NCBI RefSeq assembly: GCF_009932375.1
Contig: NZ_BLJG01000021.1
Location: 1-33,708, forward strand
Direction: 5' to 3'
Origin: Pseudomonas juntendi
GTDB lineage: Bacteria; Pseudomonadota; Gammaproteobacteria; Pseudomonadales; Pseudomonadaceae
Length of the DNA: 33,708 nucleotides
Numbering within the stretch: the stretch's first letter is position 1; each line of letters starts with the position of its first letter. This document shows positions 1 through 7,137 of the stretch, piece after piece. The position numbers were made by a program, and so were the translations under genes. The notes beneath the pieces were generated by a model. That model searched no databases, was not told where the DNA came from, and saw only the letters and a list, made by a program, of their open reading frames with translations.

Positions 1-6
1 TAGAAT

Positions 7-72
7 CTCCCACAGGGGCCTCACAAAACTGAGAGGCAGTGACACGCCTGTGGGAGCCGGCTTGCCGGCGAT
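7..72. repeat. REP/REPIN-like inverted repeat upstream of oscA
   Basis: CTCCCACAGG at 7-16 is matched by its inverse CCTGTGGGAG at 47-56, followed by CCGGCTTGCCGGCGAT to position 72. This is the REP layout repeated elsewhere in the window, for example at 1493-1573. The left member appears truncated or diverged before position 7. It probably ends the preceding transcription unit outside the window. Confidence 0.6.
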
Positions 73-100
73 AGGGCCCTCGAACCAGAAAAATAAAACG

Positions 101-155
101 GTTATATAAAAATTCTTAAATAGTATTTTTAAGAATAAAAGCCCCTCGCTACTAT
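101..155 (+). promoter_or_regulatory. AT-rich promoter region of the sulfate transport operon, likely CysB-type
   Basis: The region starts with GTTAT at 101 and contains a perfect 9-bp inverted repeat, ATTCTTAAA (112-120) and TTTAAGAAT (128-136). A weak -35-like TTTAAG (128-133) is followed by a 16-bp spacer and TACTAT (150-155) as -10. The same arrangement is found upstream of the hydrolase (4464-4518) and of the MetQ-like gene (6056-6110). A poor -35 with an AT-rich upstream tract is typical of activator-dependent LysR/CysB promoters. The CysB assignment is inference. Confidence 0.5.
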
Positions 156-220
156 TGCCCTCAAGCCAGGCAATACCCCTTCAAATCCCCGCCCGGGATC
201 TCACGCCAAGGAGAACGAGC

Positions 221-403
221 ATGAGTGCATCGCTGCGTAATATCGATGGTCAGGACGAAGCCAGCCTTTTGCGGGAGATCCAGAACGCCCTGCGCGACCT
301 GCGCTTTGGCGCGGTGGAGATCACGGTGCATAACGCCCAGGTCGTGCAGATCGAGCGCAAGGAGAAGTTCCGCCTGCAACAGCCGGGCAATAAGGCCGGC
401 TGA
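221..403 (+). CDS. oscA: OscA-like small protein of the DUF2292/YezD family
   Basis: This encodes a 60-residue soluble protein. I chose ATG 221 because AAGGAGA (208-214) lies just upstream; the open frame back to 155 runs into the promoter and leader. The family is small proteins next to sulfate or organosulfur uptake genes in Pseudomonas, where oscA is required for growth on organosulfur sources. The sequence is charged, with an '[14 protein letters not shown]' N-terminal half, a '[15 protein letters not shown]' strand region typical of DUF2292, and a basic tail. It lies 47 bases upstream of sbp on the same strand and probably shares its promoter. Molecular function is unknown. Family placement rests on sequence pattern and context. 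Confidence 0.85.
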   Translation: MSASLRNIDGQDEASLLREIQNALRDLRFGAVEITVHNAQVVQIERKEKFRLQQPGNKAG

Positions 404-450
404 GCCCACACCCTTTCAAAACTAGAACAAATGCCATCGGGAGCTTCACC

Positions 451-1458
451 ATGTCCATCCGCCGTTATGCGCTCGCCGCCCTGGCCAGTGCCGTTTTTGC
501 CGGTTCCGCCATCGCCAAGGATTACGAACTGCTGAACGTGTCATACGACCCCACCCGTGAGCTGTACCAGCAATACAACGCCGAGTTCATCCAGCATTGG
601 CAGCAGGCGCACCCGGGCGACACGGTGAAGATCCAGCAATCCCACGGTGGCTCGGGCAAGCAGGGCCGGGCGGTGATCGACGGTCTGCGCGCTGACGTGG
701 TGACCCTGGCGCTGGCCGGTGATATCGACGAAATCGCCAAGCTGGGCAAGACCTTGCCGGAGAACTGGCAAACCCGCCTGCCGGACGCCAGCACCCCCTA
801 TACCTCGACCATCGTGTTCCTGGTGCGCAAGGGCAACCCGAAAGGCATCAAGGACTGGGGCGACCTGATCAAGAACGACGTGTCGGTGATTACCCCCAAC
901 CCGAAAACATCTGGCGGCGCACGCTGGAACTTCCTTGCCGCCTGGGCTTACGGCCTGAAGGCCGGCGGCAGTGAAGACAAGGCCAAGGCCTATGTGCAGG
1001 AACTGTTCAAGCATGTGCCGGTGCTGGATACCGGCGCGCGCGGCTCTACCATCACCTTCGTCAACAATGGCCAGGGCGATGTGTTGTTGGCCTGGGAAAA
1101 CGAAGCGTTCCTGGCACTGAAGGAAGACGGCGGTGCCGACAAGTTCGAGATCGTCGTGCCGTCGCTGTCGATTCTTGCCGAGCCGCCGGTGGCGGTGGTG
1201 GACAAGAACGCCGAAAGGAAGGGCAATACCGCGATTGCCACCGAATACCTCAAACACCTGTACAGCCCGGCCGGGCAGAAAATTGCCGCCCAGAACTTCT
1301 ACCGCCCGCGTGATGAAAAGGTCGCGGCCGAGTTTGCCAAGCAGTTCCCGAAACTGGACCTGGTGACCATCGACAAGGACTTTGGTGGCTGGAAGACTGC
1401 ACAACCGAAATTCTTCAATGATGGCGGTGTGTTCGACCAGATCTATCAGGCACAGTAA
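451..1458 (+). CDS. sbp: Periplasmic sulfate-binding protein of the sulfate ABC transporter
   Basis: A 335-residue periplasmic solute-binding protein that delivers sulfate (and thiosulfate in some relatives) to CysTWA. It has a Sec signal peptide of about 22 residues, with basic MSIRR, a hydrophobic Ala-rich stretch and cleavage after AIA. The mature part carries family hallmarks: '[11 protein letters not shown]', 'QSHGGSGKQ' (ligand-binding loop), 'ALAGDID' and '[16 protein letters not shown]'. Length matches the Sbp/CysP family. GGGAG upstream of ATG 451 serves as ribosome binding site. It is followed by a REPIN (1493-1573) and then cysT, so the binding protein may be made in excess of the membrane parts. 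Sbp and CysP are hard to separate by eye; Sbp is preferred from the oscA-sbp-cysTWA order. Confidence 0.95.
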   Translation: MSIRRYALAALASAVFAGSAIAKDYELLNVSYDPTRELYQQYNAEFIQHWQQAHPGDTVKIQQSHGGSGKQGRAVIDGLRADVVTLALAGDIDEIAKLGKTLPENWQTRLPDASTPYTSTIVFLVRKGNPKGIKDWGDLIKNDVSVITPNPKTSGGARWNFLAAWAYGLKAGGSEDKAKAYVQELFKHVPVLDTGARGSTITFVNNGQGDVLLAWENEAFLALKEDGGADKFEIVVPSLSILAEPPVAVVDKNAERKGNTAIATEYLKHLYSPAGQKIAAQNFYRPRDEKVAAEFAKQFPKLDLVTIDKDFGGWKTAQPKFFNDGGVFDQIYQAQ

Positions 1459-1492
1459 CCGGCCAGGGAAAACCGGGGCCGCGCCGCGGCCC

Positions 1493-1573
1493 ATCGCCGG
1501 CAAGCCAGCTCCCACAGGGATCGCGCAGCCTTCAGGCCTGTGGTAATCCTGTGGGAGCTGGCTTGCCGGCGAT
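1493..1573. repeat. REPIN between sbp and cysT
   Basis: Two inverted REP copies are present. ATCGCCGGCAAGCCAGCTCC followed by CACAGG starts at 1493, and its inverse ends at 1573, with about 30 bases between them. The transcript would form a long hairpin inside the operon, after the binding-protein gene and before the permease genes. Confidence 0.85.
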
Positions 1574-1656
1574 CGGCTGCAAGGCAGCCCCAAAGATTCA
1601 GAAGCCTGCGCCGGCCCCGGATCGATACTTGGCCATGTGCATTCAAAGGGATACCT

Positions 1657-2475
1657 ATGTCACGTCGCATTTCCCCCGTCATACCCGGCTTCGGGCTGAC
1701 GCTGGGCTACACCTTGGTGTACCTCAGCCTGATCGTGCTGATACCGCTGGCGGCCATGTTCATCCATGCCTCGCAGCTGACCTTCGAGCAGTTCTGGAAC
1801 ATCATCAGTGCGCCGCGGGTAATCGCCGCGCTCAAACTGAGTTTCGGCACTGCCCTGTTCGCGGCCATCATCAATGGTGTGATTGGCACCCTGCTGGCCT
1901 GGGTGCTGGTGCGCTACACCTTCCCGGGGCGCAAGGTCATCGATGCGATGATCGACCTGCCGTTCGCCCTGCCCACGGCCGTTGCCGGTATCGCCCTGAC
2001 CGCGCTTTACGCCCCCCAGGGCTGGGTCGGTCAGTTCGCCACCGACCTGGGCTTCAAGATCGCCTACACCCCACTGGGCATCACCCTGGCGCTGACGTTC
2101 GTCACCCTGCCGTTCGTGGTGCGCACCGTGCAGCCGGTTCTGGCCGACATCCCACGTGAAGTGGAAGAGGCTGCCGCCTGCCTGGGTGCCAAGCCGCTGC
2201 AGGTGTTCCGCCACATCCTGGCGCCGGCCCTGCTGCCCGCCTGGCTGACCGGCTTTGCCCTGGCCTTCGCCCGTGGCGTGGGCGAGTACGGTTCGGTGAT
2301 TTTCATTGCTGGCAACATGCCAATGAAGACCGAGATCCTGCCGCTGCTGATCATGGTCAAGCTCGACCAGTACGACTACACCGGGGCCACCGCCATTGGC
2401 GTGCTGATGCTGGTGGTTTCCTTCATCCTGCTGCTGCTGATCAACCTGCTGCAGCGCCGTATCGAAACCCCTTGA
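1657..2475 (+). CDS. cysT: Sulfate ABC transporter permease CysT
   Basis: A 272-residue inner-membrane permease that forms the sulfate channel with CysW. I took ATG 1657 ([18 protein letters not shown]); the frame is open back to 1540, but that part is encoded by the REPIN and is implausible protein. Hydrophobic segments are spread through the chain, starting at about residues 15-35. The ABC permease loop that contacts CysA is seen as '[18 protein letters not shown]' followed by '[21 protein letters not shown]', which matches the EAA motif. CysW starts 11 bases after its stop, so the two are translated together. Confidence 0.95.
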   Translation: MSRRISPVIPGFGLTLGYTLVYLSLIVLIPLAAMFIHASQLTFEQFWNIISAPRVIAALKLSFGTALFAAIINGVIGTLLAWVLVRYTFPGRKVIDAMIDLPFALPTAVAGIALTALYAPQGWVGQFATDLGFKIAYTPLGITLALTFVTLPFVVRTVQPVLADIPREVEEAAACLGAKPLQVFRHILAPALLPAWLTGFALAFARGVGEYGSVIFIAGNMPMKTEILPLLIMVKLDQYDYTGATAIGVLMLVVSFILLLLINLLQRRIETP

Positions 2476-2486
2476 AGGAGGCCGGC

Positions 2487-3359
2487 ATGTCCAGTTCATC
2501 CCTGAGTGCAAGCGCGGCCGCCAACGCCGCCCGCCGTGGCAGCGCCACTTCGCGGCGTATCCTGATCGGCCTTGGTTGGCTGGTATTCGTGCTGTTTTTG
2601 CTGCTGCCCCTGGTCATTGTGGTATCGCAGGCGCTGAAGAACGGTTTCGGCACCTTCTTCGAGGCGATCCTCGAACCCGACGCCTTGTCGGCGCTGAAAC
2701 TGACCCTGCTCGCCGTGGCCATCTCGGTGCCGCTGAACCTGGTGTTCGGGGTAAGCGCCGCCTGGTGCGTGAGCAAGTACACCTTCCGCGGCAAGAGCAT
2801 CCTGGTCACCCTGATCGACCTGCCGTTCTCGGTGTCGCCGGTGATCGCCGGCCTGGTCTACGTGCTGATGTTCGGCGCGCAGGGCCTGTTCGGGCCGTGG
2901 CTGCAAGACCACGATATTCAAATAGTCTTCGCCCTGCCGGGCATCGTTTTGGCGACCATTTTCGTCACCGTACCGTTCGTGGCCCGTGAGCTGATCCCGC
3001 TGATGCAGGAGCAGGGCACGCAAGAGGAGGAGGCCGCGCGGCTGCTCGGCGCCAACGGCTGGCAGATGTTCTGGCACGTGACCCTGCCGAACATCAAGTG
3101 GGGGCTGATCTACGGCGTGGTGCTGTGTACTGCGCGGGCCATGGGCGAGTTTGGCGCGGTGTCGGTGGTGTCCGGCCACATTCGTGGCGTGACCAACACC
3201 CTGCCGCTGCACGTGGAAATTCTCTACAACGAGTACAACCACGTCGCAGCCTTCAGCGTGGCCAGCCTGTTGCTGATCCTGGCGCTCTTCATCCTGCTGC
3301 TCAAGCAGTGGAGCGAGAACCGTATTAACCGCCTGCGCCACGGCGCCGCGGAGGAATGA
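2487..3359 (+). CDS. cysW: Sulfate ABC transporter permease CysW
   Basis: A 290-residue inner-membrane partner of CysT. ATG 2487 follows GAAGGAG (2474-2480) at good spacing; a TTG at 2472 in the same frame is less likely. The N-terminus is a Ser/Ala-rich cytoplasmic tail, then a first membrane segment ([20 protein letters not shown]). The EAA-type loop is seen as '[19 protein letters not shown]', followed by '[15 protein letters not shown]', typical of CysW. The length fits the family. It lies between cysT (11-base gap) and cysA (3-base gap), so translation is probably coupled. Confidence 0.95.
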   Translation: MSSSSLSASAAANAARRGSATSRRILIGLGWLVFVLFLLLPLVIVVSQALKNGFGTFFEAILEPDALSALKLTLLAVAISVPLNLVFGVSAAWCVSKYTFRGKSILVTLIDLPFSVSPVIAGLVYVLMFGAQGLFGPWLQDHDIQIVFALPGIVLATIFVTVPFVARELIPLMQEQGTQEEEAARLLGANGWQMFWHVTLPNIKWGLIYGVVLCTARAMGEFGAVSVVSGHIRGVTNTLPLHVEILYNEYNHVAAFSVASLLLILALFILLLKQWSENRINRLRHGAAEE

Positions 3360-3362
3360 CTC

Positions 3363-4352
3363 ATGTCGATCGAAGTTCGTAACGTCAGCAAGCGCTTCAA
3401 CAGCTTCCAGGCCCTGGACAACATCACCCTGGACATCAACAGCGGCGAGCTGGTGGCCTTGCTCGGCCCGTCCGGCTGCGGCAAGACCACCCTGCTGCGC
3501 ATCATCGCCGGCCTGGAAACCCCGGACCAGGGCAACATCGTGTTCCATGGCGAGGACGTGTCGGGCCGCGACGTGCGCGACCGCAACGTGGGGTTCGTGT
3601 TCCAGCACTACGCACTGTTCCGCCACATGAGCGTGTTCGACAACGTGGCGTTCGGCCTGCGCATGAAGCCCAAGGGCGAGCGCCCCAGCGAAAGCAGGAT
3701 CGCCGAGAAAGTGCATGAGCTGCTGAACATGGTGCAACTGGACTGGTTGTCCGACCGCTACCCTGAGCAGTTGTCGGGTGGCCAGCGCCAGCGCATCGCC
3801 CTGGCCCGGGCACTGGCGGTGGAGCCCAAGGTGCTGCTGCTGGATGAGCCGTTCGGTGCGCTGGATGCCAAGGTGCGCAAAGAGCTGCGCCGCTGGCTGG
3901 CGCGGCTGCACGAGGACATCAACCTGACCTCGGTGTTCGTCACCCACGACCAGGAAGAAGCCATGGAGGTGGCAGACCGCATCGTGGTGATGAACAAAGG
4001 GGTGATCGAGCAGATCGGTTCGCCGGGGGAGGTGTATGAGCAACCGGCCAACGATTTCGTCTACCACTTCCTTGGTGACTCCAACCGCCTGGCATTGAGC
4101 GAAGGGCACCATGTGCTGTTCCGGCCGCATGAGGTGTCTTTGTCGCGCCATGAAACCGAAGGCCACCATGCGGCCGAAGTGCGCGACATTCGGCCGTTGG
4201 GCGCGACCACCCGGGTGACCCTGAAGGTGGAAGGGCAGAGCGAGTTGATCGAAGCCGAAGTGGTCAAGGACCACGATAGCCTGACCGGTCTGGCGCGTGG
4301 GGAGACGCTGTTCTTCCGGCCGAAGGTTTGGCAGAAGGTGGCGGATATCTGA
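3363..4352 (+). CDS. cysA: Sulfate/thiosulfate ABC transporter ATP-binding protein CysA
   Basis: A 329-residue cytoplasmic ATPase that powers sulfate import. Walker [10 protein letters not shown] is at residues 35-43, followed by the Q-loop region '[11 protein letters not shown]', signature LSGGQRQR, Walker [12 protein letters not shown] and the switch His in '[10 protein letters not shown]'. The C-terminal 90 residues form a TOBE-like regulatory domain ('[10 protein letters not shown]', '[11 protein letters not shown]'), usual for CysA/MalK-type subunits. It starts three bases after cysW and is followed by an intrinsic terminator at 4371-4398, which closes the operon. Confidence 0.97.
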   Translation: MSIEVRNVSKRFNSFQALDNITLDINSGELVALLGPSGCGKTTLLRIIAGLETPDQGNIVFHGEDVSGRDVRDRNVGFVFQHYALFRHMSVFDNVAFGLRMKPKGERPSESRIAEKVHELLNMVQLDWLSDRYPEQLSGGQRQRIALARALAVEPKVLLLDEPFGALDAKVRKELRRWLARLHEDINLTSVFVTHDQEEAMEVADRIVVMNKGVIEQIGSPGEVYEQPANDFVYHFLGDSNRLALSEGHHVLFRPHEVSLSRHETEGHHAAEVRDIRPLGATTRVTLKVEGQSELIEAEVVKDHDSLTGLARGETLFFRPKVWQKVADI

Positions 4353-4370
4353 ATCGCGGTGGCTGATGCA

Positions 4371-4398
4371 AAGCCCGGGGTTGGTCCCGGGCTTTTTT
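4371..4398 (+). terminator. Rho-independent terminator of oscA-sbp-cysTWA
   Basis: AAGCCCGGG (4371-4379) pairs with CCCGGGCTT (4386-4394) around a six-base loop and runs into a T tract. It begins 18 bases after the cysA stop. Confidence 0.9.
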
Positions 4399-4401
4399 GT
4401 A

Positions 4402-4450
4402 CCTGTGAGATTGCCGGGGCTGCTTTGCAGCCCGTCGCGGCGCAAGGCCG
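4402..4450. repeat. REP-like element after cysA
   Basis: The hairpin GGGCTGC (4417-4423) / GCAGCCC (4427-4433) is followed by a GTCGCGGCGCAAGGCCG tail. It is a slightly decayed inverse copy of the element at 7062-7112, identical over about 27 bases (GAGATTGCCGGGGCTGCTTT and onward). Confidence 0.7.
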
Positions 4451-4463
4451 TTCATGAATTTTT

Positions 4464-4518
4464 GGTTATTAATAAATAGCTTCTTATTCCTTTACGAATA
4501 TAACCCCGTCCTTATACT
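4464..4518 (+). promoter_or_regulatory. AT-rich promoter of the hydrolase/AAA+ unit
   Basis: GGTTAT (4464-4469) begins an AT-rich tract, with TTTACG (4491-4496) as a weak -35, a 16-bp spacer and TATACT (4513-4518) as -10. Spacing and flanking bases (GAATA after the -35) match the regions at 101-155 and 6056-6110, suggesting the same activator. Confidence 0.5.
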
Positions 4519-4554
4519 GGCCTCCAAGCACGCAAACTTACTGGAGGCGTCCCC

Positions 4555-5136
4555 ATGCGCAATGAGTCGATTCGTTACCTGATTGTGCCGGGCTGGCAAG
4601 GATCGCCAGACAACCACTGGCAAAGCCACTGGCAGCGCACCCTGCCCAACAGCGCGCGGGTCGAGCAGCATGACTGGTTGACCCCGCAACGCCTGGACTG
4701 GGTGCAGGCGCTGGAACAGGCGATTGCCGCCGAGCCCTCGCCAGTCATCCTGATCGCCCATAGCCTGGGCTGCATCACCGTCGCCCATTGGGCCGCGCAG
4801 GCCAGCCCGGCGTCGCTGCGGCGGGTGAGGGGGGCGTTGCTGGTGGCGCCTGCGGACGTCGAGCGGCCCGCCTGTGCGCCGGCGCTGCGCAACTTTGCGC
4901 CGATTCCGCTCGGGGTGTTGCCATTTCCCAGCCAGGTTGTCAGCTCGGACAACGACCCTGCCGTGAGCGTGCCGCGGGCGTTATACCTGGCCCAGGCCTG
5001 GGGTGCCGAAGCGGGGTTGCTGAGCAACGCCGGGCACATCAACGTCAAGTCCGGGCATGAACGCTGGGAACAAGGCTTCGCCTACTTGTATCGCTTGCAA
5101 AGCCGGGTCGAGCAGCGCGGACTGCGCCGCGCCTGA
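4555..5136 (+). CDS. RBBP9/YdeN-type serine hydrolase (alpha/beta fold)
   Basis: A 193-residue cytoplasmic alpha/beta hydrolase. The family signature 'PGWQGSPDNHW' lies at residues 12-22. The nucleophile elbow AHSLG puts the catalytic Ser at 70; Asp133 or Asp135 (SSDNDP) and His162 (NAGHIN) complete a plausible triad at the spacing of human RBBP9. There is no signal peptide. CTGGAGG upstream of ATG 4555 is the ribosome binding site. The natural substrate is unknown. It has its own AT-rich promoter resembling that of the sulfate operon and is followed 49 bases later by the AAA+ gene, so a role in sulfur-limited growth is inferred from context only. Confidence 0.88.
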   Translation: MRNESIRYLIVPGWQGSPDNHWQSHWQRTLPNSARVEQHDWLTPQRLDWVQALEQAIAAEPSPVILIAHSLGCITVAHWAAQASPASLRRVRGALLVAPADVERPACAPALRNFAPIPLGVLPFPSQVVSSDNDPAVSVPRALYLAQAWGAEAGLLSNAGHINVKSGHERWEQGFAYLYRLQSRVEQRGLRRA

Positions 5137-5148
5137 TTGGCCCTTGTA

Positions 5149-5184
5149 CGCCCGGCCACCTCAGGCCTGGGGCGGGAGTTTTTT
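5149..5184 (+). terminator. Attenuator-like hairpin with T6 tract directly before the AAA+ start codon
   Basis: CGCCC (5149-5153) pairs with GGGCG (5170-5174), and GGCC (5154-5157) pairs with GGCC (5164-5167), leaving a two-base bulge and a six-base loop. GGAG and six T follow, and the ATG is at 5186. The structure resembles an intrinsic terminator, but the four bases between stem and T tract weaken it. It also abuts the Shine-Dalgarno GGGAG (5174-5178), so it could limit translation instead. Confidence 0.35.
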
Positions 5185-5185
5185 C

Positions 5186-6028
5186 ATGACTTTTCAAAAC
5201 CCGTTTGGCCAGCCGCTGCTGACCTTTCCTGAACTGGACAAAAGCCCCTTGAGCATCCGTGCCAAGGCATTGGTGTTCATCGACCCACGCTCGCAGCGGC
5301 TGCGCGATGAGCTTGAGCTCCTGGCGCCGCAACCCTTGCCGGTGCTGATTCGTGGCGAGACCGGTACCGGCAAGGAGCTGCTGGCGCGGCAAATCCACCG
5401 TACCAGCGACCGTAGCGGGCTGTTCGTGTCGGTCAACTGCGCGGCCATCAGCCCGACCTATGCCGACGCCGAGTTGTTCGGCTATAGCGCTGGCAGCCAT
5501 GGCGGTACGGCCAGCAGCCGCGCCGGCTGGTTTGGCTCGGCCAACGGCGGCACGCTTTACCTGGACGAAATCGCCGACTTGCCGCTGGCCATCCAGGGCA
5601 AGCTGCTGGCAGCGCTGGAGAACCGCGAGGTGATGCGTGTTGGGGCGCAACAACCACAGCCGGTGGATGTAAGGCTGGTAGCCGCCAGCAGTATCGACCT
5701 GGCTCGGGTGGTGCGTGCCGGTCGCTTCAACGAGCGGCTCTACCACTACCTGCATGAAGGCGCGCTGGAGCTGCCGCCCTTGCGCGAGCGGCCAGGCGAT
5801 ATCCTGCCGTTGGCCGAGTATTTCGTGGGTATCTACAGTGCCCGGCTGCAGCGCCCGGTGCCCCTGGTGAGCGAGGCCGCGCAGCAGGTGCTGGAAGCCC
5901 ACCCGTGGCCGGGCAATACCCGCGAGCTGGAGAATGTCATTCACTTTGCCTTGCTGGTAAATGATAGCGAAGAGCTGTTGCCCCATGACCTCGACCTGCC
6001 AAGACCGCTGGCTAGCCATGGCTCATAA
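5186..6028 (+). CDS. Sigma54-type AAA+ ATPase lacking a DNA-binding domain
   Basis: A 280-residue protein made almost only of a sigma54-activator AAA+ domain. Walker A GETGTGKE is at 57-64, 'FVSVNCAAI' at about 80-88, Walker B 'GGTLYLDEI' at 121-129, sensor-I-like 'LVAASS' at 164-169, 'PLRERPGDI' at 198-206 and 'WPGNTRELEN' at 241-250. The sigma54-contacting GAFTGA loop is replaced by GSHGGT (103-108). The chain ends about 30 residues after the sensor-II region, with no Fis-type helix-turn-helix and no N-terminal receiver or GAF domain. Family members next to sulfur genes (SfnR-like) normally keep the loop and the DNA-binding tail. ATPase activity looks possible; ordinary sigma54 activation looks doubtful. 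ATG 5186 was chosen over upstream frame that overlaps the hydrolase gene. Confidence 0.8.
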   Translation: MTFQNPFGQPLLTFPELDKSPLSIRAKALVFIDPRSQRLRDELELLAPQPLPVLIRGETGTGKELLARQIHRTSDRSGLFVSVNCAAISPTYADAELFGYSAGSHGGTASSRAGWFGSANGGTLYLDEIADLPLAIQGKLLAALENREVMRVGAQQPQPVDVRLVAASSIDLARVVRAGRFNERLYHYLHEGALELPPLRERPGDILPLAEYFVGIYSARLQRPVPLVSEAAQQVLEAHPWPGNTRELENVIHFALLVNDSEELLPHDLDLPRPLASHGS

Positions 6029-6055
6029 GCAAAACCCGTAGGGACTGTATTTTTT

Positions 6056-6110
6056 GGAATAACTAGCGAAATAAAAGATATTGTTACGGAATAAAAATTC
6101 TAGGTATTGT
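6056..6110 (+). promoter_or_regulatory. AT-rich promoter of the MetQ-like binding protein
   Basis: GGAATA (6056-6061) begins an AT-rich tract, followed by GTTACG (6083-6088), a 16-bp spacer and TATTGT (6105-6110). It is the third copy of the layout seen at 101-155 and 4464-4518. The 5' untranslated region would be about 75 bases. Confidence 0.45.
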
Positions 6111-6189
6111 CCGCCTCACGCCCACTGGTGAAGCGGTTGGGCAGCCGATTCGCCATCGCCGATGGCTCAGATTCAGAATAAGGACCACC

Positions 6190-6975
6190 ATGAAGAAGAC
6201 CCTGCTGACCACCGCCCTGGCCGCTGCCCTGGCGTTTTCCGGCCTGGCCGCCGCTGCCGAGAAACTGGTGGTTGCCGCTACCCCGGTACCGCACGCCGAA
6301 ATCCTCGAGCTGATCAAGCCTACCCTGGCCAAAGAAGGGGTGGACCTGCAGATCAAGGTCTTCACCGACTACGTGCAGCCGAACGTGCAGGTGGACCAGA
6401 AGCGCCTGGACGCCAACTACTTCCAGACGCTGCCCTACCTGAAGAGCTTCAACGAAGGCAAGGGCACCCACCTGGTAACCGTGGTTGGCGTGCACGTCGA
6501 GCCGTTCGGTGGCTATTCGAAGAAGGTCAAGAGCCTGAGCGAGCTGAAAGAGGGCGCCACCGTTGCCATTCCGAACGAAGGGAGCAACAGCGGGCGTGCT
6601 CTGATCCTGCTGCAGAAGGCCGGCCTGATCACCCTGAAGGACCCGAAGAACGCCCTGGCCACCCCCAAGGACATTGCCGAGAACCCGAAGAACCTGAAGT
6701 TCCGCGAGCTTGAGTCGGCCATGCTGCCCCGCGTGCTGGACCAGGTGGACCTGGACATGATCAACACCAACTACGCCCTCGAAGCCGGCTTGAACCCGGC
6801 CAAGGATGCGCTGGTGATCGAAGGTGCCGACTCGCCGTACGTGAACTTCCTGGTCGCGCGCCCGGACAACAAGGACAGTGATGCGATGCAGAAACTGGCC
6901 AAGGCCCTGACCAGCCCGCAAGTGAAGGAATTCATCGCCAAGAAGTACCAGGGCGCCGTACTGCCGGCGTTCTGA
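6190..6975 (+). CDS. NlpA/MetQ-family periplasmic substrate-binding protein without lipobox
   Basis: A 261-residue binding protein of the NlpA family, which mostly binds methionine or related sulfur compounds for ABC import. The N-terminus is a Sec signal (MKKTLLTTALAAALAFSGL) with cleavage probably within AAAAE. No cysteine is present for lipidation, so the mature protein should be free in the periplasm, unlike E. coli MetQ. Family motifs include 'VAATPVPHAEIL', 'VFTDYVQPN', 'LDANYFQTLPYL', 'VAIPNEGSNSGRALILLQ', 'DMINTNYALEAGL' and 'YVNFLVARPDN'. AAGGA precedes ATG 6190. No MetN ATPase or MetI permease lies next to it, so it must use a transporter encoded elsewhere. Its promoter resembles that of the sulfate operon. 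The ligand is not known. Confidence 0.9.
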   Translation: MKKTLLTTALAAALAFSGLAAAAEKLVVAATPVPHAEILELIKPTLAKEGVDLQIKVFTDYVQPNVQVDQKRLDANYFQTLPYLKSFNEGKGTHLVTVVGVHVEPFGGYSKKVKSLSELKEGATVAIPNEGSNSGRALILLQKAGLITLKDPKNALATPKDIAENPKNLKFRELESAMLPRVLDQVDLDMINTNYALEAGLNPAKDALVIEGADSPYVNFLVARPDNKDSDAMQKLAKALTSPQVKEFIAKKYQGAVLPAF

Positions 6976-6992
6976 TCCGCCAGCAGTCATCG

Positions 6993-7025
6993 AAAAAACG
7001 CCGACCCCCATGTGTCGGCGTTTTT
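6993..7025 (+). terminator. Rho-independent terminator of the MetQ-like gene
   Basis: CGCCGAC (6999-7005) pairs with GTCGGCG (7014-7020), flanked by A6 on the left and T5 on the right. It can act in either direction. Confidence 0.92.
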
Positions 7026-7061
7026 GCTTCCGGCCGCAGCGCCCCTACCAAAGCGCCATCT

Positions 7062-7112
7062 TGTAGGAGCGGCCTTGTGTCGCGATGGGCTGCAAAGCAG
7101 CCCCGGCAATCT
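7062..7112. repeat. REP element
   Basis: TGTAGGAGCGGCCTTGTGTC and the following hairpin GGGCTGC/GCAGCCC form a typical P. putida REP. It is an inverse copy of 4402-4450 and lies between the MetQ-like gene and the convergent acylase. Confidence 0.8.
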
Positions 7113-7137
7113 CAAAGCTACATACCAACCAGAGCAA

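Noticed and set aside
1540..1656. Upstream extension of cysT
   Set aside because: The added residues are encoded by the REPIN and leader; CysT similarity begins at ATG 1657.
2496..4445. Long minus-strand open frame antisense to cysW and cysA (649 codons)
   Set aside because: It is a shadow frame in GC-rich coding DNA, rich in His/Gln/Arg, with no family motif; the opposite strand has clear transporter genes.
6029..6189. Sigma54 (-24/-12) promoter before the MetQ-like gene
   Set aside because: No GG-N10-GC pair with the TGGCAC/TTGC context was found; the region fits the shared sigma70-type layout better.
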